Source: Astragalus membranaceus (taxonomy: Eukaryota; Streptophyta; Magnoliopsida; Fabales; Fabaceae). Taken from it: a DNA stretch of 64,000 nucleotides. Below, piece after piece: positions 45,048 through 55,470 of this stretch. A model generated the notes under the pieces. It did no database searches. It saw only the letters and a list, made by a program, of their open reading frames with translations, and was not told the DNA's origin. The number at the start of each line of letters is the position of its first letter. Positions within the stretch are counted from its first letter, which is position 1. The DNA lies in assembly GCA_039519185.1 (NCBI GenBank), contig CM076846.1:109898442-109962441 (forward strand), given 5' to 3'. Position numbers and translations under genes: made by a program.

Positions 45048-45632
45048 ATGGACCATTGGAATTTTTACTCCATGCAAGCAAGGGATGCTCAACAACAATT
45101 TGTCAACTATGATTTCCATGGGAGTGAATATGAAAGGGGCTATTATGAGACAAACTTCATGCCCATGACAGCCCAAAATATGGATTATGGCATGGGAAAT
45201 GGTTTGTGTGAGCAAGATTCATATTCTCAAGCTCAAACCGAAGGAATACATGAGGGAAACTCTGATTTAAAAGAACACTTGGCTCAATTCCTTCAAGATA
45301 TTAAAGTGGATAGTGGCAACTTTGAAGCTTCGTGTAGGAATATAGATGCTCACTTTAAGACAATAATGGAGCATCTAAAAGAAGAAAGTTGTGTTGAAGA
45401 GGTGGTTGAGCAAAAGAAAGAAAAAAGTGTAGAGTTTGAAGATGATTGTTATCATTTGGGCAACTCTGATTTTAAAGAAATTTTTGCTCAATCCATTGAA
45501 TCTACTGAATTGGTTGAGCAAGAGGAAGAAAAAGAGAATGTAGAGTATGAGCTTGAATATGGTCATGTGGAAATTGTGGAAGAAAAACAATTTTTTTTTT
45601 GTAGTTGTAGAAAAAGAAAAATTCAAAAATAG
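45048..45632 (+). CDS. Glu-rich LARD-encoded protein of unknown function
   Basis: 194-residue frame beginning MDHWNFYSMQARDAQQQFVN, ~180 bases after the primer site. Acidic, with repeated Glu/Lys stretches (VVEQKKEKSVEFEDD; VEQEEEKENVEYELEYGHVE) and two similar segments (GNSDLKEHLAQFLQDI and GNSDFKEIFAQSIEST). A T-run at 45589-45598 moves the continuing frame to 45600-45858 (FIGWGMGTLAALYQIHGISD). No GAG, zinc knuckle or protease is seen. The position is where GAG-leading sequence of gypsy elements lies, so it may be a relic leader ORF and not a working gene. Confidence 0.4.
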   Translation: MDHWNFYSMQARDAQQQFVNYDFHGSEYERGYYETNFMPMTAQNMDYGMGNGLCEQDSYSQAQTEGIHEGNSDLKEHLAQFLQDIKVDSGNFEASCRNIDAHFKTIMEHLKEESCVEEVVEQKKEKSVEFEDDCYHLGNSDFKEIFAQSIESTELVEQEEEKENVEYELEYGHVEIVEEKQFFFCSCRKRKIQK

Positions 45633-45858
45633 TGACAAGGAAGAGAAACCAAGGTTGAGGAATGAAAAAAGTCATGTGACAAGTGAGACTCAACCCTTGG
45701 TACTTAATGAAAATATCCCTCCGCATGATGAGATTCAATTTTTTTCAAAAAAAGGGGAATTCCTATCCCAAATGTTTATTGGTTGGGGCATGGGAACACT
45801 TGCTGCCCTATACCAAATACATGGGATTTCTGACCAAAAAGAGGAAGCGGAAGGATGA
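45600..45858 (+). pseudogene. Shifted continuation of the Glu-rich LARD frame
   Basis: Follows the poly-T tract; contains KFKNSDKEEKPRLRNEKSH and ends GISDQKEEAEG. Probably the same original coding region cut by slippage in the T run. Confidence 0.4.
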
Positions 45859-45939
45859 TATTTTCTTCTTGTCCTATTATCCACCCTAACTTAGGGTTTT
45901 GAATGTTAAGTCTAGCTAAGGACTCTTAAACTAAGCGCT

Positions 45940-48161
45940 ACTGGGAGGCAACCCAGATTTTTAGGACTGATTATGTTTTGTGTGTTTTTGTTTTTACTAT
46001 TACAGGTATGAATAAGAAGACCTGTGGTATGTCTGTGCTGTCAATTATGCAGATTTCTGATGCTGTAGCACCATGCTGTCACAGGTGGCGCTATAGCATC
46101 AGTATCAGAAGGCAGTGCTGCAGCATCTGCTGTAGCACCAAAGAAAGCTGTGAGAACAAAAATGGTGGACATCCAAAAAGAGGCCAAGGATGCCTAAATC
46201 TGTTGTGGAGGAACCTAATTCTGTTGTAACAAATGATTGGGTCCCCTCTCCTACACGAGAGCCGCCATTAGCCAAAGATACCTACCACAAGACTTAGTCT
46301 GGCTGAGGACTCTTAAACAAAGCGCTCCTGGGAGGCAACCCAAGGTTCTTGAACTATTAATTTTGTGTTTTTAATTTTTCTTTTGTGCAGGTGTGAATTT
46401 TGTGAAGTGAGAATAGAAGCCACCAAAGGAAAAACCCTGGGACCAAGTTGGCAAATGATCCTCCACAAGAAGAAGTTCCATTTAGCGCTGTAGCGGCTGA
46501 TGCTACAGCGCCTAAAGCCAAGTCCCCGCAAAAAGCTGCATCTGAGGAGAATACTCCTGATCTTTCTGCAGAGAGGGAAGCAGCAGAAAAGCTGGCTGAG
46601 ATGAAAGCTTACAAGGAAGCAGAGGATCCTCAGAATGCGGTAGCGCTCTAGCGTCTGATGCTACAGCACCTAGCGCTGTAGCGGCAGGAACGAAAAATAC
46701 AGTAGCAGAGCCACCACAGTGCCCACCAGAGCAAGCAAAATGTTCAAAACTGGGTTAGCAAACAGTACTCTAACCCTTCTTTAAAAAAAATGTTGTTTGT
46801 CTATTTTCAATAAACCTGTTAGGCGCTATAGTGTCTATTCTTGCATCTAACAGTATGTTTAGAGTTTTATTGTTGTTGTTTTTAATTCTGTTGAGTTTCA
46901 GTCATAGGCCTCTCCTATTAGAATTGCATGAGTAGTGGAGACACTGCTAGGTCTTAAGTTGGGGGGAGGACCTTAAATGTGGTTAATGTTATGTGTTTAA
47001 TGTTATGTTTGTTGAATAAAAAGCATGATCAGTTGCAATTCCTAATTTTTCAATAATAGAATATGTTTCTTCCTGGGCTAAATTTAATGATGATTATGTG
47101 TTTTGAGTAGAGTAACATTGTTTGAACAATGACTAGTCTTATTGCTACTTCTACACAAAACTCTAGGCTTAGCAAAGAACCAAGTTAGCTAGGAATGATA
47201 AGGTTTAGTCAAGTTTTTACTAAAAATTGAGAGTAGCCTTTGAAGCTAAGTTTGGGGGTGCATCGGTTATGTTAAGGCTAGGAACAAAGATGATAGTTTG
47301 GTCACTGCAAAATGAAACAAAAGTGTGCAAGTGGTCTTGAAAAAAAAAATTGCAAAATGTCTAAAATAATTTGCTGAGCTGTTCCAAGAATGCATGAAAA
47401 GAAAAAAAAAAGAAATGCAAATAAGGAGCTCAGTAGTAAAGGCAGCAACTAGTTTTGTTCATCAAATTATCAGCGCTGCAGCGTCTAAACGCTACAGCGT
47501 GTGAGAAATCATCAAATCAAAATCTTTTGCACTGACCAATGATCTAAATTGCCTAATCAAAGCCCTTTGCTGTGCTTTGAAGCCCCTCAAGTATTTTGTG
47601 AAGTTGTTAGTCTACTCTCCTTTTTGAAAAATTCTTTGGCTAAACCAAAAGAAGGCCACTCTTTCCAAGGCTAGGAGAAATGTTGAAACTAGCTAGGAAC
47701 TAAACTAAGCCTAGTAGTCACACACTCACAATTGACCAGTAATAATTCTATATGTTGTGAAAAGCAATGGCGTGTGTGTGTTGTATGTATCTAAAAATTT
47801 TAGCCCACTAAGAACATTTTTGAAAAATTGTTTGATTAAGGGATGCAACTGACATTGTCTTTCTATGTTGTTATTTTATTTTAAGTTAGTTTGTTTATCT
47901 TTATAATGTGTTATTACTTGAGGACAAGCAATAGTTTAAGTTTGGGAGTGTGATAACTCTTATCTATAAGAGTTATTTATGCTTTCTAGACTTAAGCAAA
48001 TGCGAGTTCTGAAGTAATAATAATTTTTTTAATTTTAAAAAGATATTGTTGTTGTCTTGTTTGTACAGTTAATCTATGTAATTGTTTCTTTGTTGTTGTG
48101 TTGTTTGTTCTTTGTCAAGCGTCATTACTTGAGGACAAGCAATGGTTTAAGTTTGGGGGTG
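45940..48161. other. Non-coding LARD interior with GCGCTACAGCG motifs
   Basis: Motifs such as AGCGCTGTAGCGGC, GATGCTACAGCGCC and GCGCTACAGCGTC are scattered in both orientations at 46050-46150, 46480-46520, 46640-46690 and 47470-47500. A short frame 46448-46651 (AVAADATAPKAKSPQKAASE) only translates them. Tandem copies of the polypurine/LTR-start region occur at 47926-47960 and 48126-48170. Confidence 0.6.
48153..48161 (+). other. LARD polypurine tract
   Basis: GTTTGGGGGTG just before TGATAACTC. A diverged duplicate with GTTTGGGAGTG precedes 47951. Confidence 0.65.
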
Positions 48162-51035
48162 TGATAACTCTATATTATATAGGTTATTTGTGCTCTTAAT
48201 ACTTAAATCAACACAAGTTCTCAAGTAATATTTGTGCTATATTAGGTAAATATTAGTTATTTAGAGGAAACAAGGGTTAGGAGCTTGTTTGTTATCATTT
48301 GACACATTTGGTGCCTTTGTGAATATATTGATGTTTTGCTTGAGTGCTGCAGCGGTAAGCCAGCGGTAGACGCTACAGCGCCTATATGACGATGGGACAT
48401 TTGGATATTTATAAAGCCACTTGCTGAAATGATGAGTCATCACTCTTTTCTCTTATCCTTAGCATGACATTTCAGCACCCAAGTGGATGCTTCAAAGACA
48501 CTTGGCGCCTCCTACATGTGTCCCATGTGATAGTTGGTGATTTTAATCATCACACCTTTTTGTAAAGTAGATTTATGAATAATATCTAAGTTTTATGATC
48601 ATGAATTATTATTATTTTATTAAGACTTGGTTAGATTAAATTAGAATAGAATCTATGTAGTCCGGATACAGGATACGATACGGGATACGACACGACACAG
48701 ATACGTGGATACGGGAAAATTTTGAAAACCAAGATACGATACGACGGGGATACTTCAATAAAAATTAAATTAAAAATAAAAATATATAAATCAGCTACAA
48801 TTTTTAGTAGGCAATGGAACACTTTTAGGCTTTAATTTGTTCTTAGCCTCTTCACAAATTCGATTTAAATCAACTACAATAACATCACTAACCTTAGGAC
48901 AAGCAGCAACCCCACAATAGACAAAATTAAACCGAAGACAAAATTAAACAATAGACAAAATATAGATTGCCTGAGATACTATAGTAAAATAAAATGAACA
49001 TACAGAAGAACAAAGAGTACATGTATACAGAAATTTTCACTAGTGGGGGCAAAAAAAATAGTGGGGACAAAAAAAATAGCCTATAAAATTTTCTTAGAAA
49101 ATTATTATAAACTTTCCAAAGAACATAATTTCATTACAAAGAAACCTTAAAATACCTAAATTTCTATAAATACATAGCTAAAAAGATAAAATTAGTACCA
49201 ATTTACGTTTCTTTTTATTTATGTCTTGTGAATTTCTACATTTAATTTATCTTATGGGGGCAACCTTTATTTTTTTATGAGGGCAAAATAAATTTGTTAT
49301 ATATATTCCTAACCAAAATAATTTTTCAAGTGGGGGCAAATGCCCCCAATTAGCAACAAGTGGATCCGTTCCTGGCAACACATCATAATGAACAAAAACA
49401 AAGCAAAAAAAAGAACAAAAAGAAGCAAAAAAAATCAAAAAACAGAACAGAGGGAGAAGATTTTATAAAAAAGAAAGAATAGAGTATAAAAAAAAGCAAC
49501 AAATAAGAAAGAAGAAGCAATTGAACGAAGCAAAATACCACCAAACCAGAGAAGTGTGGCTGACGCATGGAGAAGAGTAGCAAGAACATGGAGGGGGAAG
49601 CGTCACGCGAAGGAACAAACAAGGAGTGAGGGTGAGGCTGCAGAAACATGGGAGGGAGGATCGCAAGAGATTAGGGAAGATGGTGCGTGGCTGACGGTGA
49701 CTAGTGAATAGGTAAGTATTTCTATTATTTTATTGATTTATATTAGTTTATAATTAAATATATTAAAAAACGGAAAGAGTATCCTGACTTACGGTATCCC
49801 TCATTTGCGCCGTATCCCGCTTCACGTATCTTGATAAGGCGTCGTATCCCCAACGTACTGCTCACGTATCCGGTAAGTATCCTGTCTTTTTTAAATTAAA
49901 AAATATATATAAATTTCAGGATACTCTCTAGATACGTATCCGGATGTATCCGACACGTATCGGTATCGGATACGTGTCAGATACGGGTACTTGGCCAATT
50001 TTGGAGTATCCGGGCTTTATAGAATAGAATGCTTCTTTAGGTAGTAACATAAGTAGAAAACATACAGAGAGAGTTTTAACATGGAGGGAACTATCTTGAC
50101 ATAGTAGCTTTCCTCCATTGTTATTCCACTCTTAAGCTTTTATTTTTAGTATAGTTTCTAGATTTCATTCAAGGTTTGCTCACGCCATAGCTACATCCTT
50201 CGTATGTGACTTGGGATCATTGGAGTGTATCTTTTGCAACCATTCTCCTCTTGTCTTCCTACGGTAATATGAGCTTTTTAGTTTGTATTATGTTGATGAA
50301 ACTTGTTATGAGCTAATCATGTTGTAGTTGGATTGTTCTTAGTGTGTGATGAACTTTGAGTAGCTTTTATGTAATATTATGATGTTTGCGTTTTATTCCT
50401 TGTGTCATAATGCTTTCAACTTTGTTTTGGGAATGGCCAACTAAAACAAGGGGGCTTTGTGGGTACAGACATGGTTCACAAAGAGAACTCAAGGAATGAT
50501 ATGAATAAAAACCCTTTAAAGACATTTAAAGGAAGTACTACTTAACTCTAGACATAGGGGAGTAATAGTTCATAAGGCAAATGTTGTAAGAGCTTAATAT
50601 ACAGGGGTAAAACTTATTTAGAACCTAGACATAGGAGTCTTGTAACATAACCCTGAGGATAGTGACTGAAAGGCACGCCACCAAGGCGCTACATCGTCTA
50701 CGGATTCTGAAGCGCTATAGCGCTTAACGCTACAGCGTCTAATATTATAGAACACTACTCTTGGGAATTTACATAACTACTGAGCTATCCAACTCACTCT
50801 TAAATACTCTCAATTCATTACTGTTTTCACATCTTTACTTCTTTATTTACATTTATGTTCATCACAATGACAATACTTGTTGACAACTCGTATTTGTTAC
50901 TTGTTTTTCTCACTAGCTAAATTACTAATTTAAATATAGAAGTAAACTCAACAATCTCCGTGGGAACGATCTTTACTTATCATTATATTACTTGTTGCGA
51001 TTGTGTATACTTGCACATCTACTTTTCGCACAACA
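48162..51035 (+). repeat. 3' LTR of the LARD, interrupted
   Basis: Runs from TGATAACTC to CACAACA; without the 48653-50030 insertion about 1.5 kb. Only its last ~760 bases have a partner in the left LTR. Confidence 0.65.
48653..50020. mobile_element. 1.37-kb non-autonomous element with GATACG-rich ends
   Basis: Flanked by the perfect 10-bp direct repeat AGAATAGAAT (48643-48652, 50021-50030). Ends carry CCGGATAC / GTATCCGG and many GATACG / CGTATCC units (48661-48735, 49785-50010). A TSD of 10 bp suggests a MULE-type or related TIR element. No transposase; the middle contains GTGGGGGCAAA repeats at 49044-49350 (hAT-like debris). Confidence 0.75.
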
Positions 51036-51205
51036 AGTACCACGAGAGAAGTATCTGAAAAACCAACTTCGTTTATGGGATAAAACATACGGTTATTTGC
51101 TCTTGTAAGTTGGTCATTAGATTCAACTCGAGCACAATATGTGCTGCTTGACAAACCTTTCCGTTGGCATTACATTAATAGAGTCATACATCACTGATAT
51201 AGTCA

Positions 51206-51812
51206 GATATTCGCATAGGGGTTAGGTCATCTCCTTTCATTTGAGTAGCCAAGACCAATGACCAAGGTATCCAAGCAATTCACCAACTTTTTTAACACAA
51301 TAGCCAACCCACCTTAGTCCAAAACCATTATGACATATGACTGTGTGGATACATGGGAAACCAAATAAGGGTACTTTGAACCTTGATATGTCAGATATTC
51401 CCATAGTGGTTAGGTCATGTCCTTTCATTTGAGTATCCAAGACCAATGACCAAGATAGCCAAGTAATTCACCAACTTTTTTAACACAATAGCCAACCCAC
51501 CTTAGTCCAAAACCATTATGACATATGGCTATTGTGTTAAAAAAGTTGGTGAATTGCTTGGATACGTTGGTCATTGGTCATGGCTACTCAAATGAAAGGA
51601 GATGACCTAACCCCTATGCGAATATCTGACATATCAAGGTTCAGAGTACCCTTATTTGGTGTCCCATGTATCCACACAGTCATATGTCATAATGGTTTTG
51701 GACTAAGGTGGGTTGGCTATTGTGTTAAAAAGGTTGGTGAATTGCTTGGATACCTTGGTCATTGGTCTTGGCTACTCAAATGAAAGGAGATGACCTAACC
51801 CCTATGCGAATA
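51206..51812. repeat. Foldback inverted repeat, ~300-bp arms
   Basis: GGTTAGGTCATCTCCTTTCA near 51221 returns inverted as TGAAAGGAGATGACCTAACC at 51780, with AACACAATAGCCAACCCACC and others in both arms. The arms are almost contiguous. The unit is itself partly duplicated (CCAAGACCAATGACCAAG twice in each arm). Confidence 0.88.
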
Positions 51813-51984
51813 TATGACACAGTTAATAAAATCTCATCATTCAATATGAAATTTACCAAAACATTCAAAATCAATTGATACCGAAGGAGCATTTGATACA
51901 TAATCATTGAGAAAATATCAATTATTGTTAAGAAATGTACAGCTATAGCCACTCCAAAATAACAATTAATAAATGTACAGCTAA

Positions 51985-52165
51985 AGAGGCAGTGACCATC
52001 AGGCTTTATTTCACAAACAGTCAAACCAATAGGCTTCAACTTCTTTCCGAGTTTCTCATTTTCAACCATACGATCACTTATAATGTCGTTCTGCTCTGCT
52101 TGAATTTTCTGTTCCCTGTCGATTTCTTGTTGAGCTTATTTGTCGCGCCTCTGAAACGATCGTCA
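51985..52165 (-). pseudogene. OTUD6-like deubiquitinase fragment captured by MULE
   Basis: The minus strand reads REQKIQAEQNDIISDR, then ENEKLGKKLKPIGLTVCEIK and PDGHCLF. This is the coiled linker plus the catalytic Asp/Cys loop of OTUD6/OTU-type deubiquitinases (ENEKL...KPDGHCLYRA). It stops after the Cys loop. It differs from the transposon-type OTU at 1486 (DGNCGFRA), so it looks like a host gene piece. Confidence 0.72.
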
Positions 52166-52309
52166 CAACATTGTTAACAACTTCCCCTTGAACAATGATA
52201 CTCAGTAACTCTTCAAAACGGGTGCACTAAAAAATCACAATTATTTAAATTGTCAATTTATTTGAAATGCTTGAAAAGTGTTAAATGAAAAACCTGAAAA
52301 TCAAAAAGT

Positions 52310-52680
52310 GTTATCGTAACACAATACCATTGCCAAATCAAGCAAAAACCAATTCTCATTCCTTTGGTGTTCCAATGAGTCCAACACATACATCTTCCTT
52401 TCGTGTTTGTTTAGCACGTAGCACACCCAATTTCCATTAAACACGGCTGGTGCAAAAATCAAAAACATGTATACAAGTTAATTAGGTAATTTTCATAATT
52501 TGAACATGTACAACAATGAGACCCAAAGAACTCCAAATACACGCTTACCAAATTGGAAGACCGTAAGAGATAAATGGGTTTTCCCGGGAACTTATGAAAT
52601 TCCAAATAATCTTTCAAAGTCCAACGCTTTTGGGTCCCATTTTGGAACATTGGTAATTCACGAATAACTTTGTCCTACAT
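52310..52680 (-). pseudogene. ULP1-like protease fragment, element-borne
   Basis: Two minus-strand blocks: 52677-52555 (DKVIRELPMFQNGTQKRWTL...) and 52450-52325 (FNGNWVCYVLNKHERKMYVLDSL). The second resembles the C48/ULP1 core HWxCYVxN...KxYVLDSL, with Asn where the catalytic His is expected. ULP1-like domains are commonly carried by plant MULEs. The first block is unassigned. Confidence 0.5.
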
Positions 52681-52834
52681 TATAAATCACTACGGTCAGT
52701 CAAACTGTATTAACAAAATGTTCCCTAAATGAAATGGCTTCAATAAAAGAGTTTTAGATTTCCTCACAGCAAAGAATGAATTAAATACGAAACGGCTGAC
52801 AGCACCCGTTCATTGATGTTATGAAACAATAATC

Positions 52835-53415
52835 CATTTGAACCAGATAACCACATTACTTCCCCAATTAACCAACTTTCCAAAGCCATAAACCAATCTG
52901 GTATTTCACATTTATTTCTTTGAATCTAACTGTAAAAGGACAAGAGGGCACTACTTCAGTGCTAAATAGGATAGTTGAAGTAAGGGCAAGTCAATGTTTT
53001 CTACTGTGACATCTACTTCGCCACTTTGAATCAGATAGCCAAATGTCAACACCAACTAACCAATTTTTGTAGGTCTTAGACCAAGCTGCTTGTCAAATGT
53101 TTTTCTTTGCTAGCTCAAAACCCATGAAAACAGATTTTAATCTTAACCCATTTGACTAACAACATTAAAGTTTAGAAATTATCCAGATTACACAAGCCAG
53201 AAATACTAAAGACACTTACCTGACTGAAACTTAGGATTCACAGTTATTCTTCCGTTCAGACTTTGAGTTGGCAGTTCTTCAGCTCATGCTTGGATAATCA
53301 TCAACAATTTTCATGGAATCCAAGTGATGAGAGATGAGAGAGTGATAATGATCTGGAACGAAGACGAAGAAACATATGTTGCGGTTCTGCTATCTCTCGC
53401 GATGCTCACTATTGC
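52835..53415 (-). repeat. Right TIR of the long-TIR MULE, inner part
   Basis: Complement of ~41678-42257; cut at 53415 by the CACTA element and continued at 58516. Confidence 0.9.
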
Positions 53416-53429
53416 CACTACAAGAATTT

Positions 53430-53705
53430 CGGTGATTTCCGAGGGAAAAATCCCTCGTAAAAGCAGGAAAATCGGTCGCTAATTCACATTTCCGACGGAC
53501 AAAATTCCGTGGGATAAACGGTCCTCGCAAACGATTTCCGACGGAAAATTCCCTCAGAAACGTTTCCGTCGCAAATCCCTCGGAAATATCCCTCGCAAAT
53601 CCCTCGGAAATGTCCCTCGCAAATCCCTCGGAAATACCATTCGCAAATCCCTCGGAAATATCCCTCGCAAATTTCCAAGCAAATTCCGTCGGAAATTCCG
53701 TCGGT
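53430..53705. repeat. CACTA left subterminal repeats
   Basis: A dozen or more units of CCCTCGGAAAT / CCCTCGCAAAT / TTCCGTCGGAAAT; these give false Gly-Ile-Cys-rich frames. The right set lies at 58310-58495. Confidence 0.9.
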
Positions 53706-54353
53706 ACGAATTGATAAATAATTTTTCAAAATCCTTCCATTACATGCAAACTCCATTCTATTTTGCAATACGACTTTCCTGCCAATTCAGACTCAATAAA
53801 TGTAACTAGCTTATAAGAGGTTTCCATCAGCAAATGTAACTCCCTTATACGTTTTATGCAGCTTAATTGTAAGGGAACGTTTTAAAAAGCATGAAATGCC
53901 AACTTAAGAAGCACTAATACAACAAGTTACCAATACACCACTATACATATAGTGAAAACCACAAATTTTAAAAGTTACAGGACACAATTCAGTTGAACAA
54001 CCAATATAAAATTAAGTCATATTCTATTTATAAACCAATACAGAGGGAAGTATGGAAGCCAAAGTCATATTCTATTTATATAGACCAGGGAAGTAGAAAA
54101 CTACACAAAGTGCACAATGCCATAGAATCTTTTGAAATGAAACAGCTACACAGCCAATGCTGGTTCAAATCAAAGAAAACAATCATGAAACTTATTGATG
54201 ATTCAGCTCAGTATACTTACTTATAATAGGAGAGAAACTAACAGAAAACTTCATTCCATAGTCATTCACAATCTTAAAAGTATTCCACTAAAGAATAACT
54301 AAAACAATATAGAAATGATCCAAGAATACAAAATAAATGTCAACATAATACCA

Positions 54354-55470
54354 CTATGCACTCCCACTAAACATTTGCATTGCTTCATTCATCTCATCAA
54401 CCAAAGCAATAGGTAGCAGGAAAAGACCCTTGCTTTCAAGTAGCTGATTGGCTGCTCCTGAATGTTCTTCAAGCAGTTTCCCAATTATCTCTTCAAGTGG
54501 TTCATTCAACATCTGTTGGTCTATATAATGCCCGTAACCCTGCAAGTATACATAACAGACTCTGCAGTCAGCAAATTTGACACTGATACGAAAAACCATT
54601 TGCTTAGAGCACAATTAGGGTAAGCACACATGAATAATGAATTCACACTGATGTTATGCACAATGTATGTACTGAAATTAAATAAAGATATATGTGTACC
54701 TCGTGAAAAACAAGTGGTATAGCATTTGAGTCAGCTTGCAATCTACTTCCACTTAGTTCCTGCAAGGAGCAATTTCCATGATTAACTTATTGAATTAATG
54801 CTTCTGAATCAGGAACAAATCATTGTGAATCCGGAATTAAATCAAGAATAAATCTTTGTGAATTAGGATTTAAAAGGTACCTTTACTTGAAGCTGCAAGT
54901 ATTTGTCATAGTCAATGGCACGTGTTTGTTGACCCTTGTGTTTTGAGGAGCTGCTTCCTGGTTTGAGAAGCAAAGTTGTATTATTAAGTCGTGAAGCATT
55001 GTGTTTATCTCCAACTGATGAATCTGCTTTCCATTCAGCATTATTCTATCACAAAATTAATTAAGGTAACAACAGAAATCATTATTATCAATAATTTCAG
55101 AATAATAATGAAGAATCTTTAAAAATATGTTGAAGAATCTTTAACTAACCTCAGCATGATTTTCACTAGTTTCAGTTTCAACTTTAATTGCTTCCTCTCC
55201 TTCTTCATTAGGTTTCCAAAACCCACTAAATTATCTCAACCACCCTGTAAGACAAGTAAAATAAATCATTTTAAAAAGACTGAGACATCAAATAAGTGGG
55301 AAAAAACGAATAAATTATAAAATTAATCAAGGACAATCCATATGCAAAAGAACGACCATTCAAATGGAATAATTTACCTGACATTCTTTTCAACCTGCTC
55401 ATTCATCAAGCCAGTAGCATGAAATTGCGGAGATTTGCCAATGTCCATCATTGCAAAACAAACAGGCTGC
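54354..55470 (-). pseudogene. Captured gene fragment, probable bHLH transcription factor
   Basis: Minus-strand exons: ~55470-55380 (MMDIGKSPQFHATGLMNEQV), ~55235-55150 (KPNEEGEEAIKVETETSE), 55045-54881 (ends AIDYDKYLQLQVK), 54759-54700 (ELSGSRLQADSNAIPLVFHE), 54539-54354 (GHYIDQQMLNEPLEEIIGKL, then ESKGLFLLPIALVDEMNEAM). Introns have GT/AG borders. YDKYLQLQVKELS and LLESKGLFLLPIAL resemble the region after the helix-loop-helix in UNE12/LRL-type bHLH proteins. The basic/helix part is missing. The position inside the CACTA, on the minus strand with introns, indicates DNA-level capture. Confidence 0.45.

Larger units (their letters stand above)
44090..51035 (+). mobile_element. Non-autonomous Ty3/gypsy-like LTR element (LARD)
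   Basis: Direct repeats 44094-44847 and 50268-51035 (starting TATGAGCTTTTTAG, ending CGCACAACA) are LTR parts. A tRNA-Asp-type primer binding site follows the left one. Near the right, TTTAAGTTTGGGGGTG then TGATAACTC (48162) looks like a polypurine tract and true LTR start, so the full LTR would be ~1.5 kb and the left LTR is truncated at its 5' side. Between them I find no protease, RT or integrase, only Glu-rich frames and GCGCTACAGCG-type repeats. The GGGAGGCAACCC motif occurs twice (45944-45957, 46329-46342). Confidence 0.8.

Noticed and set aside
46448..46651. Ala/Glu-rich 67-residue frame
   Set aside because: Mostly a translation of the GCGCTACAGCG repeats; no start context or homolog recognised.
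49247..49666. Phe/Cys/Leu-rich minus-strand frames resembling membrane proteins
   Set aside because: Low-complexity A-rich DNA of the 1.37-kb element read on the opposite strand.
53484..53768. GICEGYFR repeat protein on the minus strand
   Set aside because: Exact translation of CACTA subterminal repeats.
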